Shown here: positions 1 through 10,940 of the stretch, piece after piece
Position numbering within the stretch: the stretch's first letter is position 1
Layout of the letters: each line of letters starts with the position of its first letter
Assembly: GCF_945859705.1 (NCBI RefSeq)
Contig: NC_079134.1
Coordinates: 67,204,625 to 67,268,624 of the forward strand
Direction of reading: 5' to 3'
DNA: 64,000 nt
Source of the DNA: Episyrphus balteatus
Lineage: Eukaryota; Arthropoda; Insecta; Diptera; Syrphidae
Notes under the pieces: model-generated
What the model saw: only the letters and a program-made list of their open reading frames with translations
What the model was told of the DNA's origin: nothing
Databases searched by the model: none
Program-made: the position numbers and the translations under genes

Positions 1-1590
1 TGCTGGAACCCTCATTAAAGATGCTAATTGGGGAGAGATAGTATTGGTCATCAATTGAATAGTTGACGTTTTCAGAAAACACTCTCTGTAGGATAGGGTT
101 TTCGTGATGTTGCATAGCTGAGATTCTCTTCTTAGAAAGTGAGACTAGGTACTGAAGCAGTGGAGTGATACCAGAGTCTTCGTTAGGAGTCTTGTTCGAA
201 TGCCATTTTCCAGAGGGTCTACGGTACTTGTTAGTGCACTTTCTTATAATTCTTCTCTCAAATCTTTGTAGCTCAGAAGCGGGAGATATGTTGAACCAAA
301 TGAGGAAAGCGTATGAGATAAGCGGTCGAATTAGTGTTTTATACATAAGTAGTTTGGTTTTTTTCTCTACGTTCTTTGAGTTCAAGAGAAATTCGAGTTT
401 AGCTGCTGCAGCTTTACTGTTGAGAAGTGCAGCTCTTGCATGTGGGTTCATTTTTAGTAGTTCGTGTAGACGAACTCCAAGGTATTTGATGAATTGCTTG
501 AGTGGAATTGTGTTACCTTCGATTAAAAGCTTTAGATGGCGACTTTCTCGAACTGCGAGATGGTGTCCTTTCCCCGAGGCATTGCGGAAACATATAAGTT
601 CGCACTCTTTGTAATTAGGTTTGATTCCCCATCTATTGTAATACGGGATTACTACATTTAAATGATTTTTTATTTCACTGAGAGCGTCGTGAGGTCTTTC
701 ATGAGAGCTGAATAAAATAGTATCATATTGTATTGGAATCATTGTGTTGAATCGGGAAATCGAAAAGGTAAAGATTGAATAAGAGAGGCCCCAGAATAGA
801 TCCTTGGGGAACTCCTGCCGAAATAGGGATGGGATCAGATAGAAGTCAATTAGTGTGCTCCTATTTGATAAAAAGTAAGAAATGATTTTAATGAATTTTA
901 GAGGGAAATTCAATTGGTTTAGTTTATAGATAAGACCAGCGTGCCACACTGAGTCAAATGCTTTGTTGAGATCGAGGGCACAGAATACAGTACACTTTTT
1001 TTGTCTTAAATTATTGAGGATGTGATCTTGTAATGCGAGTAGGGCATGTTCAGTTGAATGCCCACGTTTAAAGCCAAACTGTTGGGGTTGGGTAAGTTCC
1101 TCATCGAAATGAATTAGAATTTTTTCAATTATGATTTTTTCTAGTATTTTACCAGCGTTAGGGAGGAGTGAAATAGGGCGAAAATTTTCAATGTTATTGG
1201 AGCTATTTTTTTTTTTAATCGGTTTTAGTTTGGCTACTTTCCAAAAATTTGGAAAATAACAATTATTAAGGCAATTGTTGAAAATAGGGGTCAAGACCTT
1301 AGCAATTGTTGTATTTGATTTTCGAAGGATGAAATTTGGGATATTATCCGGGCCAGAAGATTTTTTATTGTTGAGAGAGAATATTATGGATTCTACTGAA
1401 CTTTGTGAAATAAATGAATTATTGGAAGAGGAATCGGACCTGTCAGTTGGAGAAAAGTTATGAATTCTGAAACCAGAGTTCCAGACATTGAAAGAAGAAT
1501 TAAATGTGTTAACTTCCAGCGTGTTAGTAATGTCAGATTGGAGAGTTTTTTTATGAGAAAAGATTAGTGTAATAATTTTCAAAAGCCCTG
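1..1590 (-). pseudogene. Jockey-type ORF2, reverse transcriptase part (copy 1)
   Basis: Reading on the minus strand, one frame stays open from about 1590 to the left edge, so the end of the gene lies outside the window. It includes a KSSGPDNIP stretch (near 1345), FRPISLLPNAGK (near 1165), a QQFGFKRGHST block (near 1075) and motif A, ALDLNKAFDSVWHAG (near 965), then the Jockey-type C-terminal domain. The AGVPQG motif B (near 810) lies in another frame, and the catalytic YADD motif C (near 720) is reduced to a degenerate YDT by a small deletion, so the enzyme cannot be active. Unlike copy 2, it has 11 rather than 12 adenines in the run at 1206-1216 and keeps its frame there. Confidence 0.75.
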
Positions 1591-2010
1591 ATCTTTTCTA
1601 AAGGTGTATCACAAATTATGTCCCCATACGTAATAGGGTGATTATAATCTGACTCAATTTTTTTCCTTGCAGTTATTTGGTCAATAACTTTAAAAACATT
1701 TGAGGATGGTTTCAAACTTTTAAGCTTGGCTCTAAATTGAGAATTGATTTCAGTTCTGACTCTTTCTTTGATGATGGTACTCAGACATCGGATACGGGAA
1801 GATAGTTCAGTATATTCATAATTTACTCGGTCACCAAGCCGATGAAATATTCTTTTCAGTTGATTTTTCCAAATTTTCCTAGTTTTATATAAGTCGAGTG
1901 TAGCTTCGGAAATTCTGTGATGATTATTGTGAAGTAATTTTTCGACACTATTCGAGTTAATACAGCTGGTTAGGGAGTTAGTAAATGAGGTGATATGAGA
2001 ATCAATTTCT

Positions 2011-2397
2011 TCATTGGATAGAATTAAGCGAGTGGTTAAAACTTGTCCATTTTGTATTCTTGAAGCATTTATAAGATAGAGGAACGGTTGGGAAGGTTGA
2101 AAAAGATTGGAGTTGAATTGAAAGGAATACCAAGAAGTGGTCGGATATTAGATCAAGTGTGATACAGGTGACCTTGTTCCCATCAAAGCTATCACTACGA
2201 AGGTTGTTCGAGATTAGGAAAAAGTCTATATGAGATCCTGAACTAGGTCTAGTGGGCCCTTCTGCCGCTACTATGTCATTATCAAGGAACCGACTGAGCG
2301 CTGTTGGTGACAATTCACCGAGGAGCTGCTCGACTTCTAATTTTTTATCAAGTGAAAGCATGGAATTAACGTTTGCTGTTATAAGATTTAGATTCAT
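2011..2397 (-). pseudogene. Jockey-type ORF2, endonuclease fragment (copy 1)
   Basis: A 128-codon fragment. It begins with the start of the AP-type endonuclease (NLNLITANVNSM) and jumps, at the internal deletion near 2296, to the C-terminal endonuclease part, with GSHIDFFLISNN and the LISDHFLVF block that carries the SDH catalytic motif. About 394 bp that copy 2 retains at 59525-59918 are missing, so the central endonuclease domain is gone. Its ATG overlaps the end of ORF1, as is usual in Jockey elements. Confidence 0.75.
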
Positions 2398-2996
2398 GGG
2401 GAGAGTGAAGCGATGAAATGCAAATAAGCACCTGGCTTATCATTTTGGAAGAGTTTTTGATATTTTGGCCAAAAAGCCCTAATTTTGGATATAAGTTCCC
2501 CAATGGGGACTCCAAATAGGTTTTGGGACTCTTTTAGGAAGTCTGTTACATCACAGCCCATGGAGGAACTTTGTTGAGTCTTTGGCTGTGTTTTTGGTTC
2601 ATCCGCCATGGCTGACCTAGCAGCGGCTGCGAATGAAACATTGTTGTTTATAAAAGACTGTTTTGTTGTGTCTTTTCTTTTCAGATATTCTGCTCGTTTC
2701 GGGCATCCTCTAAAGTTAGCAGGATGGCCCGGAGCTTTGCAGTTAACACAGGCAGCTATTAATGATTCACTTTTGGGACCGAGTTCGCATTTCCCTATTT
2801 CGTGATAGGTCAGGCATTTGACACACCTGGCCACAAACGAACAATATCTGGCCACGTGACCAAATCGTTGGCATCTGAAGCATTGCCTCATGCCAGAACT
2901 TTTCACTGACTCCCACTTAACACGGTGTCTCAGTAAAAATTTGATTGCTTTAAGTATCCTCAAGTACGCATAAGAAGAGATCGAGTGGAATTCCAC
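2394..2996 (-). pseudogene. Jockey-type ORF1 (Gag-like), C-terminal part with zinc knuckles (copy 1)
   Basis: A 200-codon frame of the nucleocapsid-like ORF1 protein that packages element RNA. Three CCHC-type knuckles follow one another: CFRCQRFGHVARYC, CVKCLTYHEIGKC and CVNCKAPGHPANFRGC, then a basic tail and a C-terminal region ending in FIASLSP. The order is the one found in Jockey-clade Gag proteins. A 17-bp deletion upstream (near 2956) shifts the frame against the N-terminal part at 3022-3198. Confidence 0.8.
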
Positions 2997-3021
2997 TTTC
3001 TTTCGACCATTTTGTCTCGAA

Positions 3022-3198
3022 TTATTTTACAGCTACCCTCAATGAGGGCTCCAGCATCGAGATTTCTTTGAGAATTTCTTCGGGGGAAAATTCCCCAGAA
3101 AGCCCTTTGAGTATTATATTAAATTTTTTATTTTTCTTCGGGGTGAAGGAAAACGCTTCGATTTTATTTATTTTGAATTGCTCAAGAAGTAGGCCGTA
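3022..3198 (-). pseudogene. Jockey-type ORF1, N-terminal remnant (copy 1)
   Basis: About 59 codons with FKINKIEAFSFTPKKNKKF and GEFSPEEILKEISMLEPSL, the domain that precedes the knuckles in Jockey Gag proteins (PRE_C2HC type, inferred). It ends at an in-frame TAA that copy 2 shares at 60660. At about 3199 the sequence jumps to the 5' flank, removing roughly 895 bp that copy 2 keeps. Confidence 0.65.
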
Positions 3199-3690
3199 AG
3201 AGCGAGTGCGAGAGATCATGTACAAACAAAATAGAAGATAATAAAGAGAGAGAGATACAACTAGCGCCAGTGGAATTTGTTTGAACTACAAATTCCAATA
3301 CATACGCATTCCATGAATTTCTGAGGAAAAAAAGTGAAAGTAGACTCTTTTTCAAAAATTTATTGTGAGAAAACTATTATAGCAATTCTTGTTTTCTAAC
3401 TTGATATTGATAGAAAAAATAATGAAAAAAATAAAAAAAATATAACAAAAAATCTTAAAATTCTGGTTTCTTAGTACAGTTTATTGTTTTTGGGACTACT
3501 TAAAAAGCGATTGGAGGGTTACAAAATAATATTTTTCAACAAAATATAGCTTTACTCCATAGTCAATAAACTAAGCTTTTAAAAAAATTATACTTTGAAA
3601 AACAAAGAAATTAAACCAATTTTTTAAATAAAAAAGTTAAGAAAAAAGACTTTTTAACATTTTTTGTTGTTTAAGACCTTAAAACTTAAT
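3199..3690. other. Non-coding AT-rich flank, duplicated at 61733-62216
   Basis: No gene seen. The stretch has GA-rich and A/T-rich low-complexity patches and is nearly identical to the flank of the second Jockey-type copy. It shows that the duplication is wider than the transposon. Confidence 0.7.
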
Positions 3691-4419
3691 GGGCCTTACT
3701 AATAATCAAATTTAAAGCTCAGTTAAATATTTAACTGAGCTTTAAATATTTCTCCATACCAATAACCAATTTAATAGGCAGGTTAAGGGTTAACTCCACG
3801 TTAATTTTATAGCTGGAAAACTGAACTATAAACGCACGGTTAAATTAAAACGCACGATTTGCACTGTCATTTGACAGCAAAAAAAAAACATTTGTCAAGT
3901 CAACCAGTTATTGCGAAAAATTAATAATATTGGCGGCAAATTATTAAATATGTAAGTAAATGGAAAAATGTATTTGTTTATAAATATTTATCCTTTTTTT
4001 AATAAATATTCATTACTTTCAGAAAAGGCTGAAACAGAAAACTTAAAAAGAAATAGATCTGCAAATTTTAATCGTCGTACTTCACGATAGATGAACTTTT
4101 TTTTGTATGCACTTTTGGCCTCCTTGCTTGGGCTCCATTTTTTTAACTTTTACAACCAAAATAAAAATATATGAAGGTATGTAGGTATTTTGTAGTTATG
4201 TTTTTGTTCATTATTATATTCATTATTATATTGCATGCAAAAAATTTCACTTCAATGATGTCATTTTGACAACAAATGTAATAGATCTGGTAATAGAAGC
4301 ACAATTAGTTAAACGCGCGTTTATTTTGATTATTAGTATACACCCAATTTAACGGGACGGTAAAATTTACCCCGACGTTACTTAAACGTGTGTTTAGCGA
4401 TTCATTATTGGTAAGGCCC
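3691..4419. mobile_element. Harbinger-like MITE candidate, copy 1
   Basis: A 729-bp segment with imperfect terminal inverted repeats (GGGCCTTACTAATAAT at the left, the complement of ATTATTGGTAAGGCCC at the right) flanked by the 3-bp direct repeat AAT (3688-3690 and 4420-4422). Inside are several short palindromes, including GCTCAGTTAAATATTTAACT near 3717 and CTGTCATTTGACAG near 3860. There is no transposase ORF. A 3-bp TSD with GGGCC termini suggests a PIF/Harbinger-type non-autonomous element, but the superfamily is an inference from the ends alone. Confidence 0.5.
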
Positions 4420-4422
4420 AAT

Positions 4423-5455
4423 TTAAATTTCTTAAACTAATCAGTGTGTTAGTATTTGAGTTGAGGTACTTATTTCTTTTTATTTCGATGAATTTTTTTT
4501 AATAATTGCAGAAGTTACACATGTTCCAACATTGTAACATGAGGAAAAATAGCTTCAGTTTCGATTAATTTTTTTCTATGAAAAATACATTTTTAGTTTT
4601 TCAAAATAGCTTTACTCCGTAGTTTGATTCAATCTCAATGCAAAATAGAAATAAAAAAAATAAAAATTTTAGTCTAACTAAGAAACAAACCGATGTCTTT
4701 CAGGTCGTTCTAAAACAACGAAAATTGTATCATGTTTTGTTCTCTCTTAATTACAAGTGCACACATTTGGAAATTGTGGGGATGAATATATTTAGCCTTG
4801 TTTATTCCTAAATAATAAAATTTATTTCATTCAATATCTAAATTCTGTTGTAGAGTTCAATTTTATAATGCCAAAGTCATACCTAGAACTGATAAAATCT
4901 GTTATTTAAAATAGTTTTTAACTGAAGAGCAAGTACGTACATAAAATCTAGTATCGTATTTTGTTTTATTGAAAAAAAAAACAATGATAACAGTTAAGAA
5001 TTTCTTGCATCAGAACTTCCTTAGTGCACATTCAGCGAGAAAATATCGAACACACCTTGGAATTTGAAGTGAGCTGTCAATCCGTCATGCAACGTATTCT
5101 ATGTGTCACCCCTTTTTGTCCCATCCTTCAACTTCAACGGATGCGTCAATCGCGTGGAAATATTTGGATAAGCGCCATTATGGTGACCATTTTTGGTTTT
5201 CTTATTCATTGCTATAAAGATATAAATTAAAAAATGAATATTTTCGTATTGGTAATTGGTTTACAGTAGTGATATTAAAGATGATTTGTTGACTAATTAG
5301 GAGTTTATATTCGAATAAGTGTGGAAGAAAGGAAAACAAGATTTTAATTTTCTCCACTTATTCGAATATAAAGTAGTGATGGACATTTTATATTTTTTAT
5401 CTAAGGTCAAAACAAAGCTAATTCTCTAATTTTTAAGAAAAACCCAAGCAAAATT
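4423..5455. other. Non-coding AT-rich stretch, duplicated near the right edge
   Basis: No convincing gene. It matches 62961-64000 with scattered substitutions. Its one clear structure is the hairpin at 5304-5372, listed separately. Confidence 0.6.
5304..5372. repeat. Short hairpin (inverted repeat)
   Basis: TTTATATTCGAATAAGTG at 5304-5321 is complementary to CACTTATTCGAATATAAA at 5355-5372, with a GA-rich loop of about 33 bp. The same hairpin is at 63842-63910. Confidence 0.75.
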
Positions 5456-5461
5456 TAAATT

Positions 5462-6725
5462 TTTTTGTCTGCTTCGAAAAAATGCGGTTTGACGGCATCC
5501 GTGTGATATTTGGAACAAAATATGCATCTGATGGGACAGAACATTTTAATAAAATAGTTTTTTGAGCGACGTGAAATCCGATAAACAATAAAACAATATT
5601 AGTTTCAGTCGAACACCTTAATTGATTTCACAAATTTTTTTTACTTTTAACACAAATAACAACAAAAAAACGACAAAACTTTTTTTTATATATATAGCTA
5701 TTGTGCTAAAAGGAGTACCTTGTATGCATTTCGGAATGTTGTCATTCCATCCTCAGCATCACGACTAAAATCCAAAGGTAGGTGTTGTTATTGTTGTTGT
5801 GGGTGAAGTTAGTTGATAAGAGAGAACAAGTTTGATTCAATGTTCCCGTTATCTAAATTCATGGCGTTTGGGTCTTTTTGTATAAAAAAGCTTTCATAAG
5901 CATCAAGTTTTCGCTCATCAAATTGTTTGATGAGCGAAAACTTGATGCTTATGAAAGCTTTTTTATACAAAAAGACCCAAACGCCATGAATTTAGATAAC
6001 GGGAACATTGAATCAAAGTTGTTCTCTCTTATCAACTAACTTCACCCACAACAACAATAACAACACCTACCTTTGGATTTTAGTCGTGATGCTGAGGATG
6101 GAATGACAACATTCCGAAATGCATACAAGGTACTCCTTTTAGCACAATAGCTATATATATAAAAAAAAGTTTTGTCGTTTTTTTGTTGTTATTTGTGTTA
6201 AAAGTAAAAAAAATTTGTGAAATCAATTAAGGTGTTCGACTGAAACTAATATTGTTTTACAGAACATTTTGTTTACTATCCGCCAAGCCAATAATTTTCA
6301 AATTCCATTGGAGGATGGCTACGATCGTCGGATTAAGAAGCCTCTAAAAAAACGAATTTTTCAGATTTTTTTTCTGCTTCGAAAAAAATGCGTTTTGACG
6401 GCATCCGTATGATATTTGGAACGAAATATACATCTGACAGGACAGAATATTTTGTTTTCTATCCGTCAAACCAATAATTGTCAAATTCCATTGTAGGTTG
6501 ACTACGACCTCATTGGATTAAGAAACCTCTAAAAAAAAACGATTTTTTCAGATATTTTTCTGCTTCGAAAAAATGCGTTTTGACGGCATCCGGGCGACAT
6601 TTGCAATGAAATATACATCTGGCGGGATAGAATATTTTGTTTTCTATCTGTCAAGCCCAAAACTGTCAAACTCCGTTTGAGGTTGGCTACATCTCGTCGG
6701 ATTAAGAAACATCCAAAAAATCCAA
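5462..6725. repeat. ~180-bp tandem repeat, three units, first one interrupted
   Basis: Three diverged units each start with CTGCTTCGAAAAAATGCG followed by TTTGACGGCATCCG, and each ends near GGATTAAGAAnCnTC. Unit 1 begins at 5467 and is split at 5548-6258 by the palindromic insertion; units 2 and 3 begin near 6372 and 6550. Units 2 and 3 recur at 8870-9235 in the tandem duplication. No coding potential is evident. Confidence 0.75.
5548..6258. mobile_element. 711-bp palindromic insertion with 12-bp direct repeats
   Basis: The insertion splits a unit of the 180-bp repeat and is flanked by ACAGAACATTTT at 5536-5547 and 6259-6270. From about 5589 to 6258 it is one nearly perfect palindrome: arms of about 334 bp (5589-5922 and 5926-6258) around a 3-bp centre (TTG, 5923-5925). 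About 40 bp at the left end lie outside the palindrome. There is no ORF and no recognised terminus. It could be a fold-back element or an inverted product of end repair. Confidence 0.6.
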
Positions 6726-7161
6726 TATTTTTCAGAATGAAAATGTATGTCTGAGAGTGCGCACACTACAACGATTAAGTATCGTCTGATCAAAAAGTTT
6801 GTTTGTTCAAAAAAAAAGTTTGTTTTGCGACACAATTGCATTCAAACAAAAATATTTCCTAGCGACCCGACTGTTTAGTCGGCTGCGCACACTAGGAGCC
6901 CAACCCGATAAACTATCGGCAGATAGAAAGTTAGTACGCTGGTGATGCGAAACGAAAAATTCAAACTAATACGGCCAGCTATAAGAATAAATTTAATATT
7001 ATCATATTAAACGGAATAACACTCATAAAAATAATAATACAAAATGTATTTGTAGCACTCATTACAATGCACACACTCACCCACTCAATTAAATAGCATT
7101 TTAGCATTCATTTCAATGCATACCCACTCACACAAATATAAAAAAAAAAATTTAGAACTCA
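6726..7161. other. Non-coding AT-rich stretch with ACCCACTCAC repeats
   Basis: No gene seen. Near 7060-7140 there are short diverged repeats (ACTCATTnCAATGCAnACACTCACCCACTCA) that resemble the sequence on the other side of the RTE element at 11685-11830, so the RTE element appears to have landed in a degenerate short tandem array. Duplicated at 9232-9667. Confidence 0.5.
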
Positions 7162-8434
7162 CTTCTTCTTCCTTTTTCTCGGCGCTGTTATGATCTCGAT
7201 ATCGAGGAGATCATAACTTTCCCACGTCACTGCTTCACACTAGTGATCCGCCTGTGGGGTTCGCCGGGTTGACCTCAGAAATCGGCGGCAAGCCTCCCGG
7301 TTTTGTATTGTTCCATTTCTAAGGCCAACTGAATGCTGGTGTTTTTGCATTTGCCTGTACCAGGAGTTTTTAGGCCTACCTTTCTTTTTATTTCGTGTTG
7401 GAACGTTGTATGATAAGGCTTTTCATGACAGGGTTCTCAGAATCTCTCCTTTGAACATGGCAATACCAACTGAGTCGGTCGTGTTCAATTTTTTGGGAGA
7501 TGGTGTTTTTAACATGAAGGCTTCCTCGGATCTTCGTACTTCTAATTCTATCAAGCTTTGTTACTCCTGCTGTCATACGAAGCATCTTCATCTCAGCTGC
7601 CGTTAACTTACTCTCATACTTTTTGTACATTGTCCAACATTGTGAACCGTATGTGAGTGCTGGACGCACAACTGCGGTGTAGAGTCTTCCTTTCAGCTTA
7701 GGGGGCATTTTTCGATCACAGAAGATATCAGAATTTTCCCGCCACTTCATCCACCCTACGCTTACGCGATGATTGATATCGTCATCACAAGTACCTTTGT
7801 TATTTATCATAGACCCCAGATATTTAAACTTTTCACACTTGGGAAGCACTACACCATTCAAATAAATGTCAGGAATAGGCCTGTGTGGATCAGAAAATGG
7901 GCAGCATAGGTATTCTGTCTTTCTCGCGCTTATGCGGTACCCATTACCTTCTAGAACATCCACCCATACATCAAGTGCTCGTTGCAGGGATATCGGGTCT
8001 TCACTTATGATGGCTCCATCGTCAGCAAAGAATTCAAAATCAACCAATACCACATGCAAATCCTCCAAGGAATCTCGATGTTTTTCCATAATGATTCTGA
8101 TACTCTGGATTGCATCTGTGGTTGATTTACCCGCAACAAACCCACACTGGTCATCAGATAGCCTTATTATTTTTCGCAGTCGGCTACCCAAGACTCGCTC
8201 AACGATCTTCATAGTGTGTGACATCAGCTTAATCGAACGGTAATTATCACAGCTTCGAGTATCACCCTTCCCTTTGAATATTGGAAGAAGGTAACTTTCC
8301 CTCCATTGATTAGGCATTCGATCACCTCGCATAAGCTTGGAAACAAGAACCATGAGCCATCTATACCCGATGTCTCCCATCTTTTTACAAAACTCTGAGG
8401 GTATTTCGTCTGGCCCAACAGCTTTTCCCTTTTT
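7162..8434 (-). mobile_element. RTE-type element, 3' half in duplication unit 1
   Basis: 3' end of a minus-strand RTE-type non-LTR retrotransposon; its 5' side is cut at 8434 by the tandem-duplication junction. The 3' untranslated region (7162-7390) contains a short palindrome (ATGATCTCGATATCGAGGAG near 7190) and ends in GAAGAAGAAG. The same 3' region occurs at 51892-52126 and 54783-54990. Confidence 0.85.
7388..8434 (-). pseudogene. RTE-type reverse transcriptase, C-terminal part (unit 1)
   Basis: Identical in sequence to the C-terminal 349 or so residues of the protein at 9894-11687, starting at KGKAVGPDEIP. The frame runs on to 8476, but those last residues come from the palindrome joined at the duplication breakpoint, not from the enzyme. 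It has the same internal deletion as the other copy, with motif A fused directly to FADD. Non-functional. Confidence 0.85.
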
Positions 8435-10940
8435 GATGAGCGAAAACTTGATGCTTATGAAAGCTTTTTTATACAAAAAGACCCAAACGCCATGAATTTA
8501 GATAACGGGAACATTGAATCAAAGTTGTTCTCTCTTATCAACTAACTTCACCCACAACAACAATAACAACACCTACCTTTGGATTTTAGTCGTGATGCTG
8601 AGGATGGAATGACAACATTCCGAAATGCATACAAGGTACTCCTTTTAGCACAATAGCTATATATATAAAAAAAAGTTTTGTCGTTTTTTTGTTGTTATTT
8701 GTGTTAAAAGTAAAAAAAATTTGTGAAATCAATTAAGGTGTTCGACTGAAACTAATATTGTTTTACAGAACATTTTGTTTACTATCCGCCAAGCCAATAA
8801 TTTTCAAATTCCATTGGAGGATGGCTACGATCGTCGGATTAAGAAGCCTCTAAAAAAACGAATTTTTCAGATTTTTTTTCTGCTTCGAAAAAAATGCGTT
8901 TTGACGGCATCCGTATGATATTTGGAACGAAATATACATCTGACAGGACAGAATATTTTGTTTTCTATCCGTCAAACCAATAATTGTCAAATTCCATTGT
9001 AGGTTGACTACGACCTCATTGGATTAAGAAACCTCTAAAAAAAAACGATTTTTTCAGATATTTTTCTGCTTCGAAAAAATGCGTTTTGACGGCATCCGGA
9101 CGACATTTGCAATGAAATATACATCTGGCGGGATAGAATATTTTGTTTTCTATCTGTCAAGCCCAAAACTGTCAAACTCCGTTTGAGGTTGGCTACATCT
9201 CGTCGGATTAAGAAACATCCAAAAAATCCAATATTTTTCAGAATGAAAATGTATGTCTGAGAGTGCGCACACTACAACGATTAAGTATCGTCTGATCAAA
9301 AAGTTTGTTTGTTCAAAAAAAAAGTTTGTTTTGCGACACAATTGCATTCAAACAAAAATATTTCCTAGCGACCCGACTGTTTAGTCGGCTGCGCACACTA
9401 GGAGCCCAACCCGATAAACTATCGGCAGATAGAAAGTTAGTACGCTGGTGATGCGAAACGAAAAATTCAAACTAATACGGCCAGCTATAAGAATAAATTT
9501 AATATTATCATATTAAACGGAATAACACTCATAAAAATAATAATACAAAATGTATTTGTAGCACTCATTACAATGCACACACTCACCCACTCAATTAAAT
9601 AGCATTTTAGCATTCATTTCAATGCATACCCACTCACACAAATATAAAAAAAAAAATTTAGAACTCACTTCTTCTTCCTTTTTCTCGGCGCTGTTATGAT
9701 CTCGATATCGAGGAGATCATAACTTTCCCACGTCACTGCTTCACACTAGTGATCCGCCTGTGGGGTTCGCCGGGTTGACCTCAGAAATCGGCGGCAAGCC
9801 TCCCGGTTTTGTATTGTTCCATTTCTAAGGCCAACTGAATGCTGGTGTTTTTGCATTTGCCTGTACCAGGAGTTTTTAGGCCTACCTTTCTTTTTATTTC
9901 GTGTTGGAACGTTGTATGATAAGGCTTTTCATGACAGGGTTCTCAGAATCTCTCCTTTGAACATGGCAATACCAACTGAGTCGGTCGTGTTCAATTTTTT
10001 GGGAGATGGTGTTTTTAACATGAAGGCTTCCTCGGATCTTCGTACTTCTAATTCTATCAAGCTTTGTTACTCCTGCTGTCATACGAAGCATCTTCATCTC
10101 AGCTGCCGTTAACTTACTCTCATACTTTTTGTACATTGTCCAACATTGTGAACCGTATGTGAGTGCTGGACGCACAACTGCGGTGTAGAGTCTTCCTTTC
10201 AGCTTAGGGGGCATTTTTCGATCACAGAAGATATCAGAATTTTCCCGCCACTTCATCCACCCTACGCTTACGCGATGATTGATATCGTCATCACAAGTAC
10301 CTTTGTTATTTATCATAGACCCCAGATATTTAAACTTTTCACACTTGGGAAGCACTACACCATTCAAATAAATGTCAGGAATAGGCCTGTGTGGATCAGA
10401 AAATGGGCAGCATAGGTATTCTGTCTTTCTCGCGCTTATGCGGTACCCATTACCTTCTAGAACATCCACCCATACATCAAGTGCTCGTTGCAGGGATATC
10501 GGGTCTTCACTTATGATGGCTCCATCGTCAGCAAAGAATTCAAAATCAACCAATACCACATGCAAATCCTCCAAGGAATCTCGATGTTTTTCCATAATGA
10601 TTCTGATACTCTGGATTGCATCTGTGGTTGATTTACCCGCAACAAACCCACACTGGTCATCAGATAGCCTTATTATTTTTCGCAGTCGGCTACCCAAGAC
10701 TCGCTCAACGATCTTCATAGTGTGTGACATCAGCTTAATCGAACGGTAATTATCACAGCTTCGAGTATCACCCTTCCCTTTGAATATTGGAAGAAGGTAA
10801 CTTTCCCTCCATTGATTAGGCATTCGATCACCTCGCATAAGCTTGGAAACAAGAACCATGAGCCATCTATACCCGATGTCTCCCATCTTTTTACAAAACT
10901 CTGAGGGTATTTCGTCTGGCCCAACAGCTTTTCCCTTTTT
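8432..10940. repeat. Tandem duplication, unit 2 (2,506 bp)
   Basis: Second copy of 5926-8434. Beyond 10940 the RTE reading frame continues without a break to 11687, so this unit keeps the original junction and unit 1 carries the artificial one. Confidence 0.9.

Larger units (their letters stand above)
1..3211 (-). mobile_element. Jockey-type non-LTR retrotransposon, damaged copy 1
   Basis: Copy of the element at 57150-61735, same orientation, with its 3' end beyond the left edge. Position 1 matches position 57228. Relative to copy 2 it lacks about 394 bp of endonuclease (break near 2296), 17 bp near 2956 and about 895 bp at the 5' end (break near 3199), where ORF1 is joined straight to the 5' flank. 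ORF1 has three CCHC-type zinc knuckles and ORF2 has apurinic-type endonuclease and reverse transcriptase motifs, the arrangement of the Jockey clade. The flank beyond 3211 is also shared with copy 2, so this is a duplicated chromosomal segment rather than two independent insertions. Confidence 0.85.
5926..8434. repeat. Tandem duplication, unit 1 (2,506 bp)
   Basis: This stretch is repeated immediately downstream at 8432-10940 with a constant offset of 2506. Only one difference was noticed by eye (G near 6589, A near 9095). The left breakpoint is the centre of the palindrome and the right one lies inside the RTE reverse transcriptase; the join has 3-4 bp of microhomology (TTTG). Confidence 0.9.

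Noticed and set aside
165..614. 149-codon plus-strand frame (also at 57392-57841)
   Set aside because: It lies opposite the Jockey reverse transcriptase C-terminal domain and has no recognisable feature; a shadow of the coding strand.
5024..5230. 68-codon plus-strand frame, conserved in the duplicate near 63560
   Set aside because: Conservation follows from the recent duplication; GTG start and no motif, so not called as a gene.
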